From an uncultured Muribaculaceae bacterium (GTDB lineage Bacteria; Bacteroidota; Bacteroidia; Bacteroidales; Muribaculaceae), in the NCBI GenBank assembly GCA_910587915.1, contig CAJUOB010000038.1:1-13802 (forward strand): a DNA stretch of 13,802 bases. The letters run 5' to 3'. Shown piece by piece: positions 5,198-13,597 of this stretch. The stretch's first letter is position 1. Each line of letters starts with the position of its first letter. The notes beneath the pieces are model-generated. The model was not told where the DNA came from. It did not search any database and saw only the letters and a list, made by a program, of their open reading frames with translations. Position numbers and translations under genes: made by a program.

Positions 5198-8100
5198 TTA
5201 TTTGCGGAGTTCTTTGGTTACAGAGCCATCGGAGTGACGGATGATGTTCACGCCGCGCTGTACACGGTCGTACATGCGGCCGGCAGCATCGTAGATAGCT
5301 TCCTTGGCAGCGCCGGCGCCATCGATGATAGCGTCGATGATACCGGAAGTACCGGGATTGTCGAATCCGTAGAGCTCGCAATTGGAGTCGGTGAAGAGAA
5401 CGTTGTCGAGGCTGAACGAACCGTTACCACGAACATCGATATAAGCCACGGCACCGTTGCTGCCACCGATAACGGCATTTTCCATCGAGAAGATAAGCAC
5501 ACGGCTTTCGTATGCGTTATGCTCGAAAGTCATCACGTCGTGAGCCTCGGTGCGCTCGGTAGCGAGTACCTGCACGAGTTCGAGACCGACGGGGAGCTTG
5601 ATGTCGAACTGACCACCGATGAAGCTTACCGGGTTGTTGAGAACCACAGCATAGCGGTCGGCACCTTCTACATTACCGAGGTAAGCGAGCGAGAAGCTTG
5701 CCTCGCCTACATGTGCGGCAGCAGAACGGAAGAGATTCCGGTCGGATACATTTACATAGTCGTTGCCGAGAGCGAGCTGGATATCGAGGTTGATATCGGC
5801 GATATTCAGATTCTTGTCGCCATTGATATCGGCAGCGGCAGCCTGCCATGCGGTTTCGGTATTGTCGGCGAGTTCGGCATATGTAATACCGTTACCAACC
5901 CAGTCGACAAGCTGCATGACATCCTGCGAAGTAACCTTACCGTCGCGGTTGACAACGTCGCCGGGAGTGTATTCCTGATCCTTGGCGTCTTCGAGGAGCT
6001 TGGCAGAACCGTCGATTACAGTCTGGAATTTCTCGATGATTGCCTTATAGGCTTCGATAAAGTAATAGTCGGCATGAATACCATTAAAGTTGTTAAGGCC
6101 GTACACATACTTATTGTCAGTTTCCCAGTAACCGTAAACGGCTTCGGAGTAAAGACGTACGAGGCTTCTGTACTGAGCCTTAAGTTCAGCACCATTTACA
6201 AGATACTTGCCAACGAGGGCTTCGTATGCATTGTTGTATGCCTGCTCAGCGTCGAACTGGAGGTGTTCAGCATATGTAAGGTTAGCATCAGCAGCGAGAG
6301 CTTCAATCTTGCTCTTGGCATCAGGTGCAGTCCAGTCGAAGATAGTCTGAATATCTATCCGCATCTGAGGAGTAGCAAGCGATGCAAGAGTAGAAGCAGG
6401 AGTAAGACTTACCTTACCTGCGGCAACGCCAAGTTCTTCCTCGAGCTGAACGAGATATGCCTCGATAACAGTAAGAGGACGGAGACACTGGTCCTCGAGA
6501 CCGTAGTTCTGGATTTCGGTACGAACCTGCAATGCGGATTCGAAGAGACCCTGAAGTTCGGTGTTGAGCTTGTGGTAGGCCACATTGTTGTCGTAAGACT
6601 TCTCGATATCGGCGAGGGTGGGAAGCACCTTCTCGTTGATAGGCTCGATAGCGTCCTGAACCTCGTCGTCCATGCGGCTTTCGTAAGTTTCGCTGTTTAC
6701 GAGGAGACGGTCGCCCTCGGCCTCCCAAGCAGCCTGAATGGCTTCGAGCTGGCTGAGAAGAGCGTCGTACTCGGGGAAGAGTTCGTTCTGAACACCTTCG
6801 GTGAGCACAGCGAGATCGGGATCGTCTTCGCCGAGCTGAGCCTTGACTGTTTCAGCAATAGCAGCCTTGGCGTCTTCGATTTCCTGAGCGATATCGGCTT
6901 TCTCTTCTTCGAGAGCAGCCTTGATAGCGGCGAGGTCGTCGGCAGAGCCGGTGGGATTGAGTTTCTTGTAAACTTCGAGGAGCTGGTCGATGTAGCCGTT
7001 TGCAACGGTGTAGAAGTCGCCGGCGAAGCCCTGATCGAAGGTGATACCAGCGATTTCGGCCTGAAGGGTCTGGATAGCATCGTACTCAGCCTTGAGCTCA
7101 GCTTCGGTCTTGCCCTCGGCACGAGCGGTGTTGTAAGCCTCTTTGGTCTTGTCGAGCCAAGTGTTGAGGGTTGCAACAGCAGCCTTGTTAGTTTCAACGA
7201 AGGTATCTTCGATAGCCTTCTCTACGATGCCCTTCTGAGTTTCGATAGCTGCCTTTTTGGTAGCGTCGGCAAGTGCAGCAGAAGGATTTTCGCCGATAAT
7301 GTTCTTGAGAGTCTCGAGAGCGTCCTCGGCATCGGAAACAGAAACAGATTCGGTGAGGGTGAACTCAGCGATGTATTTCTTGAGCTCGTCGATCTGAGCC
7401 TGGAGTTCGTTAGCCTCATCCATGTAGCCGTTCCAGAGGTCGCGGTACTGCTCGTTTTCGAGAGCCTTGTTTGTCAACTGCTGGAGGTCGTTGCGATAGC
7501 CGGTAAGTTCCTCTACCTGAGCCTTGAGGTCCTTGTAGATAGGAGCAACCTTCTCGTCCTTGGCCACGGTGGTGGCTGTGATGTTGAGTTCGGCCATCTT
7601 CTTGACAATAGCGTCGAAGTTTTCGAGATCTTCGTCGGATGCGCCGCTCTTGACCATAGTGTCGCGGAGTTCGGCAACACCGGGGAATGCTATTACTGCA
7701 GGCTTGTCGCCGGTAGCGGGCTTGCCTACGCGGCCTTCGGTAAGAAGGGTGTAGGTAGCGTCCCAGTAAGCGAGAAGACCGGTTTCGACAGTCTTGGCAA
7801 CATTGATGCCGGCGAACTTGGTGGCAACCGAGTTCATGGCTTCGCCCTTGGTGAGCTTGGTTGTCTTAAGGATGTCAGCGCAGTCGGCAAGAACGTCGGT
7901 AACGGGCTTGAGGATCTTGTCGGCATCTTTGGTCGACATTTCCATGCCTGTACCGGTGAGGTAAGCAGTCTGATCGGCCAGTTCGGTATTGAATTCGGCA
8001 ACCTTAGCGTCGTAGTATTCACCGGCAGCCTTGTCGGCATCAGCACCGAGGGCATTGTACATTGCGGTGAGTTCGGCAAGCTGCTTGGCCTGTTCAGCTA

Positions 8101-11100
8101 CGAGAGCATCGTACTGCTCCTTGTAGAGCTTACTTTCGGGAAGGAACTGCTTAGCTTCATTAGCCTTGGTGATGAGCACCTGAATCTGGCTGTTGAGATC
8201 CTGGATAACGGGGAGGAAGTCGTATACCTTAGCGTAGTTAGCGATGAGGCCATAGCGATCGCTGAGCATCCACTCTGCGTAGCCTGCGTCTTCGGTAAGA
8301 GAGTACTGATAGAATGTGTAGAGCTTGACAGCCTTGAGGTATTCGTCGTTGAGGTCTTTGTTGACAGCGCCCCAGTCGGAGAATTCGCCGTTGAGAGCGT
8401 TGTTGGCATCGATGATACCTGCGTCATAGCCATCTTCGTACTGCTTGGCAACATCATTGGCAGCATCGAGGATGCGCTGGTATTCAGCCATAACGGCATC
8501 ATTGACTTCCTTAGACTTGCCTTCGGCATAAGCCTCGCCCACCTTACCGTCGTTAGCGATAAGATCTTTGTTAAGGAGGTCTTCGAGCTGCTTAACCCAG
8601 TCAGCAACTACGCCCTGGTATTCAGCTTTCTTGACATTGTCGAGGATAGCCTGAACAGCAGTACGAACATCGCCCGACTTGGCAACCTGATCGGAGTATG
8701 CCTTCTGGTTAACAGGAATAGCATCCTTGATACCTTTGAGGGCGGTTACTTTAGCGGTAGCCTCGCCTTTGAGCTTGGTTGTGATATCAGCGGTAACGCC
8801 GTCTTTTGCCTTGTATGCAGCGTCGAGAGCGTCGGTGATAGTCTTGGTTTCTTTGTAACCGTCGATAAGCTTCTGATAGTAAGCCTTGGCAGCAGCGCCG
8901 ATGGTAATATCATTATTAGCCTTTTCAGCAGCAGTTGCAGCAGGGGCAACCTTCTTCACCTCATCCATTACAGCCTCGTAGTTGCTTACGTTGGCGTAGA
9001 GGGCAGCCATGGCGTCGATCTGAGCCTTGATGGCCTTGTCGGCTTTGTCGAATTCCTCAACTTTCGAGCCTTCGGCAGGTACAGATACTTTTTCGAGAGC
9101 TTTCTTGACGTCGCCGAGCTTGGGATCGGTAGCGGGAGCGCCGTGCTCAGCCACGAAGTTCTGAAGTTTGGTCAGACGGTCGTTAGCAGCCTTGAGGTTG
9201 GCAGCGGTTGCAGTAACGAGCCAAGCCTTCTCGTGATTAGCGATGGTGGTTGCGAGATCCTTATAGTCGGCAGCAAGCTTGAGCGCATCGTTGAGAGCAG
9301 CCTGGCCTTCGAGAGCGGCGGCAGCCTTGTAAGCAGCAACGAGTTTGTTAAACTCTTTTTCGTCGTCGCCGTAAGACTTAACATCCTTGGTTGCCCAAGT
9401 AGCGCCATTCTCTGCTTTATATTTGCTTGTGATGGTGGTCTTGAACGCCTTGAGGTTCTTATCGGCAGCAGCCTTGACATCGAATGCAGTAGTGAATGCG
9501 TCGATGTAGTTAGCAGCGGCAGTTTCGAAGTTGTCGAGACCGTCCTGAGTTTCTTTGAGCTTGGCAGCGTCGGGAGTGTAGTTGTTTTCCTCGGTCATGC
9601 CGGCGATGAGGGCATCGATAGCATCCTGGAAGCTTGCATAGGTAGCGTCGAACTTGCCGGAGAGGTCGAGCTTCTTGAGTTCGGGCTCGGAAGCAGCCTT
9701 GATTTCGGCAAGTTTGGTGATGAGACCGGCAACCTGACCAGCATCGCTGCCGAGGAAGTTGTCGAGAGCCTGGAAGGCGTTGTCTACGTCGGCAACCTTA
9801 GCATTGTAGTCAGCACCGGGGAGAGTGTTGGCTGCATAGGTGGTGTCGAGATAAGCCTTGAAAGCGTTGATAGCCTTTTCGGCAGCAGCAACGAGCTTGT
9901 TGTACTGAGTCTTTACAGCAGCGGGGAGCTGAGCGATGTCGGCGTTCTGGTAGACAGCCAGCTGTGCATCCCAACCGGTTTTGGGAGTAGCATAAAGCTT
10001 GTAACCGGCAAGATAAGCGGCGTTCTGCTCTTCTGCGAGAGCTTCGGCATCAGCAACAACTGTAGCCATTTCAGCCTTGGCAGCAGCGATACCATCTTTA
10101 TAGCCCTGTACTCCAAGAGCAGCCTTGATATCGGCGATGGAAGCGGGTTTCTTCCACTCGTCGTAAGCGGCCTGGATCTTATTGAGCCAGCCGGTCTTAG
10201 CGGCAGCATATACATCGGAGCCGGTGTATTCCTTGGCATCGATGATAGCAGTGATAGCGGCGTTAGCTTCGAGGTAAGCCTTGTCGAACGATCCGTCGGT
10301 GTAAAGAGCGTTAACCTGCTTGTAGATCTCGACAGCGACAACGTCGTTTGCGACCTTAGCATTGAGTTCATCGCGTTTTTCGCGAAGCACGTTGAGAGCA
10401 TCCTCAATAGCCTTGGTGTCGACGAGCACGCCATACTCAACATTGAAAGCGGCCTTCATCTGCTCGCCCCATGCCTCAACTTCTTTCTTGAAGGCGTTTA
10501 CGGCGGCAATGTCGGCATTCTTCAAAGCGACAACATCCTTATCGGTCGAGGTTATACCTTCGAGCTGCTTGAGGCAGTTTGCGATATCGGTGTTAAGGAG
10601 ATAGTTAAGGCTGTTTTCATACGATTTCTTAGCATTGTCGTTGGCTACAGAGTTATCGTAAGCGGTGTTGGCAGCCTTGATAGTTTCGTTGCCGGTAGTT
10701 ACAGAAGCAGCGAAAGAATTGAGGTCGTTCTGAAGAGCGGTGAAAAGAGCTTCGAAGCCAGTGAAGTTCTTGCCGTTTATGGTCACAGCCTTGGAATAGA
10801 TTTCGACAAGCTTACCAACGGTAATAGCGTTAGCACTGGTCTTATCGGCCTGGCTCAAAGATGTGATAACGGTCTGAAGAGTCTTCTGATTCTTCACAAG
10901 GCCATCGTAAAGAGTCTTGGCAGCCTTATCGTTCTTGGCAGCGCCCTCGGAGATCACTGTGATAACGATCTTGTCGAGTTCAGCCTGATATCCGGCAGCC
11001 TTCTTAGTGAAATCCTCAACAAAAGTGAGCATACCATCAGCGAACACGAAAACGGCGTCGGCGTCGACGGCATCGATGTTGATGGTAATTTCAGTCTGAG

Positions 11101-11431
11101 TGGTGACTGTGAATGTAAATTCTGTTTTAGAGTCCTTAACCGGGGTCAGGGTTGCGCCGGCGAGAGACACCTTGGCATTCTTAAGCTCAGAGAAAGTAAG
11201 CTTATAGTTGCCAGCAGGAAGTTGGTTTTTATTGGCTTTATTAAATACCTGGGAAACTGTGCCCACACCAACTTTGCAGGTAACAGTATTTCCGTTAACT
11301 TCAAGACCATCAGTAACAATACCGGTAGTATTCCAGCCAGTTACCTCGGGTGCTGTCAGTGCGATGTCCGCTAAGGCAGGAAGTGCGGTAGGCACTGTAG
11401 CCAGAAGCGAAAGTAGTAATTTTTTCTGCAT
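5198..11431 (-). CDS. Giant secreted stalk protein with dockerin-like and cohesin-like C-terminal domains
   Basis: A 2077-residue exported protein of unknown function. Layout: signal peptide 1-21 (MQKKLLLSLLATVPTALPALA, cleaved before D22); a beta-rich N-terminal domain about 22-130; an Ala/Lys/Glu/Asp-rich, almost entirely helical stalk about 135-1815, made of degenerate helical-bundle-like segments with very few Cys; a dockerin-like domain about 1824-1891; a cohesin-like beta-sandwich about 1909-2021 (YAVVLNNPVSFIGGQFDIKL, then RVLIFSM); and a C-terminal tail 2046-2077 (IYDAAGRMYDR ... TKELRK), a form common on exported Bacteroidales proteins. In the dockerin the second calcium loop is canonical (DINGDKNLNIAD, residues 1868-1879); the first (GDVVNRDGKVTSQD) has one extra residue. 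The ATG at 11431 directly opens the signal peptide. Codons TTA, CTA and TCA are absent from residue 21 to 2066, though Leu5, Leu6 and Leu20 use TTA/CTA, which suggests strong selection for high expression. It is probably the first gene of an operon with the two-cohesin protein. A role as a long surface fibre, adhesin or scaffold is inference. Confidence 0.85.
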   Translation of the reverse strand: MQKKLLLSLLATVPTALPALADIALTAPEVTGWNTTGIVTDGLEVNGNTVTCKVGVGTVSQVFNKANKNQLPAGNYKLTFSELKNAKVSLAGATLTPVKDSKTEFTFTVTTQTEITINIDAVDADAVFVFADGMLTFVEDFTKKAAGYQAELDKIVITVISEGAAKNDKAAKTLYDGLVKNQKTLQTVITSLSQADKTSANAITVGKLVEIYSKAVTINGKNFTGFEALFTALQNDLNSFAASVTTGNETIKAANTAYDNSVANDNAKKSYENSLNYLLNTDIANCLKQLEGITSTDKDVVALKNADIAAVNAFKKEVEAWGEQMKAAFNVEYGVLVDTKAIEDALNVLREKRDELNAKVANDVVAVEIYKQVNALYTDGSFDKAYLEANAAITAIIDAKEYTGSDVYAAAKTGWLNKIQAAYDEWKKPASIADIKAALGVQGYKDGIAAAKAEMATVVADAEALAEEQNAAYLAGYKLYATPKTGWDAQLAVYQNADIAQLPAAVKTQYNKLVAAAEKAINAFKAYLDTTYAANTLPGADYNAKVADVDNAFQALDNFLGSDAGQVAGLITKLAEIKAASEPELKKLDLSGKFDATYASFQDAIDALIAGMTEENNYTPDAAKLKETQDGLDNFETAAANYIDAFTTAFDVKAAADKNLKAFKTTITSKYKAENGATWATKDVKSYGDDEKEFNKLVAAYKAAAALEGQAALNDALKLAADYKDLATTIANHEKAWLVTATAANLKAANDRLTKLQNFVAEHGAPATDPKLGDVKKALEKVSVPAEGSKVEEFDKADKAIKAQIDAMAALYANVSNYEAVMDEVKKVAPAATAAEKANNDITIGAAAKAYYQKLIDGYKETKTITDALDAAYKAKDGVTADITTKLKGEATAKVTALKGIKDAIPVNQKAYSDQVAKSGDVRTAVQAILDNVKKAEYQGVVADWVKQLEDLLNKDLIANDGKVGEAYAEGKSKEVNDAVMAEYQRILDAANDVAKQYEDGYDAGIIDANNALNGEFSDWGAVNKDLNDEYLKAVKLYTFYQYSLTEDAGYAEWMLSDRYGLIANYAKVYDFLPVIQDLNSQIQVLITKANEAKQFLPESKLYKEQYDALVAEQAKQLAELTAMYNALGADADKAAGEYYDAKVAEFNTELADQTAYLTGTGMEMSTKDADKILKPVTDVLADCADILKTTKLTKGEAMNSVATKFAGINVAKTVETGLLAYWDATYTLLTEGRVGKPATGDKPAVIAFPGVAELRDTMVKSGASDEDLENFDAIVKKMAELNITATTVAKDEKVAPIYKDLKAQVEELTGYRNDLQQLTNKALENEQYRDLWNGYMDEANELQAQIDELKKYIAEFTLTESVSVSDAEDALETLKNIIGENPSAALADATKKAAIETQKGIVEKAIEDTFVETNKAAVATLNTWLDKTKEAYNTARAEGKTEAELKAEYDAIQTLQAEIAGITFDQGFAGDFYTVANGYIDQLLEVYKKLNPTGSADDLAAIKAALEEEKADIAQEIEDAKAAIAETVKAQLGEDDPDLAVLTEGVQNELFPEYDALLSQLEAIQAAWEAEGDRLLVNSETYESRMDDEVQDAIEPINEKVLPTLADIEKSYDNNVAYHKLNTELQGLFESALQVRTEIQNYGLEDQCLRPLTVIEAYLVQLEEELGVAAGKVSLTPASTLASLATPQMRIDIQTIFDWTAPDAKSKIEALAADANLTYAEHLQFDAEQAYNNAYEALVGKYLVNGAELKAQYRSLVRLYSEAVYGYWETDNKYVYGLNNFNGIHADYYFIEAYKAIIEKFQTVIDGSAKLLEDAKDQEYTPGDVVNRDGKVTSQDVMQLVDWVGNGITYAELADNTETAWQAAAADINGDKNLNIADINLDIQLALGNDYVNVSDRNLFRSAAAHVGEASFSLAYLGNVEGADRYAVVLNNPVSFIGGQFDIKLPVGLELVQVLATERTEAHDVMTFEHNAYESRVLIFSMENAVIGGSNGAVAYIDVRGNGSFSLDNVLFTDSNCELYGFDNPGTSGIIDAIIDGAGAAKEAIYDAAGRMYDRVQRGVNIIRHSDGSVTKELRK

Positions 11432-11621
11432 ACTGTTGACAGATGATTGATTATTGATAAGATGATTTTTAATTCCTATGCGAGGACAGAGTTATATCCT
11501 TACAATAGAGAGAGTTGATAATTAGCTTTTTCTTGTTTTATTTCTTTGTTTTTTAGTATTAGCCTCGCTTCTGTGCATTTCACCACCACGCTTTTGCGGC
11601 ATATATACAACACAAGCGTTG

Positions 11622-11658
11622 CAAAGGTACACATTTGTTAACGATTTACCCCCCCCAA
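11622..11658 (-). promoter_or_regulatory. Candidate promoter of the giant secreted protein, with a G8 tract in the spacer
   Basis: On the minus strand TACCTTTG (11629-11622) matches the Bacteroidetes -7 consensus TAnnTTTG. Transcription would begin near 11615, leaving an A-rich leader of about 185 nt. The nearest TTG that could act as -33 is at 11658-11656, but a run of eight G (11656-11649) stretches the spacing to 26 nt instead of the usual 19-21. No other TAnnTTTG is visible between here and the start codon. Confidence 0.5.
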
Positions 11659-11659
11659 T

Positions 11660-11945
11660 TGTTAAATAACATTAATATTAGTTTCTTCTTGCTAATTTCG
11701 AGAATATTTAACATTCTCTAATCATGGAAAAAGGCTATATGGACCGGTCGGCGAATAAGGCAAGTGAAAACTAACCGGGGCCATCAGCAATGATGATGGT
11801 TATTCAAAGCACGGCTCTATTATCCAGGGGCTGTGTCGCCTGATTTGTACCGTTCATAGAGCGCACCTTTCGCGCGGACGCGCAGAACGCGCGTCCCTAC
11901 GGGAATGACAAGTTGTACTTTATGCTGTAAATGCAACTATATCAT
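11660..11945. other. Non-coding interval upstream of the giant gene
   Basis: About 285 bp between the promoter region of the giant gene and the terminator of the kinase. No reading frame of useful length with a plausible start was found. Contents seen: a short CCATCA/TGATGG inverted pair (11781-11799), a wide 7-bp inverted pair GCTCTAT (11814-11820) with ATAGAGC (11856-11862), and the GC-rich hairpin at 11876-11896. Nothing else is recognisable. Confidence 0.6.
11876..11896. repeat. GC-rich REP-like hairpin
   Basis: GGACGCGC (11876-11883) pairs with GCGCGTCC (11889-11896) around AGAAC, and is followed by CTACGGG. Short palindromes of the form GGACGCG...CGCGTCCCTACG recur between genes in Bacteroidales as far as I remember. 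The GCGTCC(C)TACGG core also occurs at 13713-13722 in this window. Confidence 0.5.
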
Positions 11946-11976
11946 AAAAAAACGCCACGGTCTGAGACCGTGGCGT
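11946..11976 (-). terminator. Intrinsic terminator of the FGGY kinase gene
   Basis: A perfect 11-bp stem (11976-11966 with 11962-11952 on the minus strand) closed by a 3-base loop, GC-rich, followed directly by seven T (complement of A 11946-11952). It starts 22 nt after the kinase stop codon. This is a textbook rho-independent terminator and isolates the kinase from the giant gene that lies downstream in the same direction. Confidence 0.93.
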
Positions 11977-11998
11977 CGATTAACGATGGTTGATTAGA

Positions 11999-13591
11999 TT
12001 ATTTCTTGGCGGCGACTGCGGCGTGCTCGATGGCGAGGCAGTCGTTGTAGGTCTTGATGTAGGCATCGAAACCTGCTACATCGGCAGGGTCGGGTGCGAT
12101 TTCCACACCGGCGTTACCGAGGAATACTTTCTTATCGAGGTATTCGGGCAGAGTGAGACCTTCGGGGTTGTTGACCACATATCCTGCAAGGAGTGCCATA
12201 CCCCATGCGCCACCTTCGCCAGCTGTCTCCATGACAGAGATCGGCGAGTTGAGGGCGGCAGCAAGTATGCGCTGTCCCACACCTTTGGTCTTGAAAAGAC
12301 CACCGTGGCCAGTGAGGCGGTCGACGGCCACATTCTCTTCTTTGAAAAGGATGTCGTTGCCGAGTTTGAGGACAGCTACAGCGGCATAGAGGTTTGCACG
12401 CATGAAGTTGGCGAGGTTGAAGCGGTCGTTTGCAGAGCGGACGAAGAGAGGACGACCCTGTTCGAGACCGGTGACTGGCTCGCCCGACACATAGTTGTAG
12501 GCCATAAGACCACCGCACTCGGGATCGCCTTCGAGAGCACGGTTGTAGAGAAGACCGTAGAGCTGTTCGTAGTCTACGGGAACACCGAGAAGTTCCTGGT
12601 ATTCCTTGAAGAGACCTACCCATGCGTTGAGGTCGGATGTACAGTTGTTGCAATGCACCATGGCCACGAGGCTACCGTCGGGAGTGGTGACCATGTCGAT
12701 CATCTCATAGGGCTTCGACAGTTCTTTCTCGAGTACAATCATGGAGAAAGAAGAAGTGCCGGCCGATACGTTGCCGGTGCGCTTGAGCACGGCATTGGTA
12801 GCGACCATGCCAGTTCCGGCGTCGCCTTCGGGGGGACAGAAAGGCACGCCCGGCTGCAGATGGCCCGAAACGTCGAGAAGAGCAGCGCCTTCGGGAGTGA
12901 GGAATCCGGCGTTCTCGCCAGCCTGGAGCACTGTGGGCAGGATATCGCCAAGAGTCCAGGGGAAACGACGGTCGGCAATGAGACGGTTGAACTTGTCGAC
13001 CATCACGGCATCGTAGTTCTTTGTAACGGGATCGACCGGAATCATGCCGGATGCATCGCCCACACCGAGCACGCGCTCGCCGGTGAGTTTCCAATGGATG
13101 AAACCGGCAAGAGTGGTGAGGAAGTCGATCTTAGCCACATGCTCCTCGTTGTCGAGAATTGCCTGATAAAGGTGCGATATGCTCCAGCGGAGGGGGATGT
13201 TGTAGACAAACAGCTCGCTTAGCTCTGCGGCGGCACGACCGGTATTGGTGTTGCGCCATGTGCGGAATGGCATGAGGATGTTGCCATCGGCTCCGAAGGC
13301 CATATAGCCGTGCATCATAGCGCTGATGCCGATTGCAGCGAGGCGTTCGATCTCAACGTCGTAGAGTTTGCGAACATTGTTGCGGAGATCGGCATAGCAA
13401 TCCTGCAGGCCATAGTATATGGCCGATGTGCTGTAAGTCCAGAGTCCGTCGACAAGCTGGTTTTCCCAAGTATGGCTACCCTGAGCGATGGGCTTGTTGT
13501 CGGGACCGATCAGAACGGCCTTAATTCGGGTTGAGCCGAATTCGATGCCGAGGACGGCGAGTCCCTGTTCTATGATAGATTTAGCGTCCAC
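11999..13591 (-). CDS. FGGY-family carbohydrate kinase (xylulokinase/ribulokinase type)
   Basis: A 530-residue cytoplasmic kinase that should transfer the ATP gamma-phosphate to a sugar, probably a ketopentose such as L-ribulose or D-xylulose. The N-terminal phosphate motif is LGIEFGSTRIKAVLI at residues 14-28, with Glu17 where most FGGY kinases have Asp. The substrate side includes SAMMHGYMAF (90-99) and the GDASGM motif (178-183), whose Asp179 aligns with the catalytic base of XylB-type kinases. The C-terminal ATPase half has GDAGTG (256-261), NVSAGTSSFSMIV (274-286) and the adenosine-site motif TGHGGLFKTKG (427-437). The length is normal for the family. The start is GTG at 13591: an in-frame TAA at 13607-13609 rules out a longer form, and the next Met (92) would delete the phosphate motif. 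No isomerase, epimerase or transporter is visible beside it, although the window ends 211 bp upstream, so the sugar cannot be fixed from context. It ends at a strong terminator. Confidence 0.9.
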   Translation of the reverse strand: MDAKSIIEQGLAVLGIEFGSTRIKAVLIGPDNKPIAQGSHTWENQLVDGLWTYSTSAIYYGLQDCYADLRNNVRKLYDVEIERLAAIGISAMMHGYMAFGADGNILMPFRTWRNTNTGRAAAELSELFVYNIPLRWSISHLYQAILDNEEHVAKIDFLTTLAGFIHWKLTGERVLGVGDASGMIPVDPVTKNYDAVMVDKFNRLIADRRFPWTLGDILPTVLQAGENAGFLTPEGAALLDVSGHLQPGVPFCPPEGDAGTGMVATNAVLKRTGNVSAGTSSFSMIVLEKELSKPYEMIDMVTTPDGSLVAMVHCNNCTSDLNAWVGLFKEYQELLGVPVDYEQLYGLLYNRALEGDPECGGLMAYNYVSGEPVTGLEQGRPLFVRSANDRFNLANFMRANLYAAVAVLKLGNDILFKEENVAVDRLTGHGGLFKTKGVGQRILAAALNSPISVMETAGEGGAWGMALLAGYVVNNPEGLTLPEYLDKKVFLGNAGVEIAPDPADVAGFDAYIKTYNDCLAIEHAAVAAKK

Positions 13592-13597
13592 TTTTCT

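Noticed and set aside
5234..11374. 2046-codon open frame on the plus strand opposite the giant gene
   Set aside because: It is in exact codon register with the minus gene, which has a signal peptide and recognisable domains. The predicted antisense product has no recognisable domain, and its openness follows from the missing TTA, CTA and TCA codons.
11724..11774. 16-codon reading frame starting ATGGAAAAAGGC on the plus strand
   Set aside because: It is too short, with no promoter, conservation evidence or recognisable peptide.
11660..11945. Remnant of an insertion sequence
   Set aside because: There are short inverted pairs but no target-site duplication, no transposase fragment and no matching terminal repeats.
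11990..13222. 410-codon plus-strand frame opposite the FGGY kinase
   Set aside because: It is the in-register shadow of a well-recognised kinase gene, with no domain of its own.
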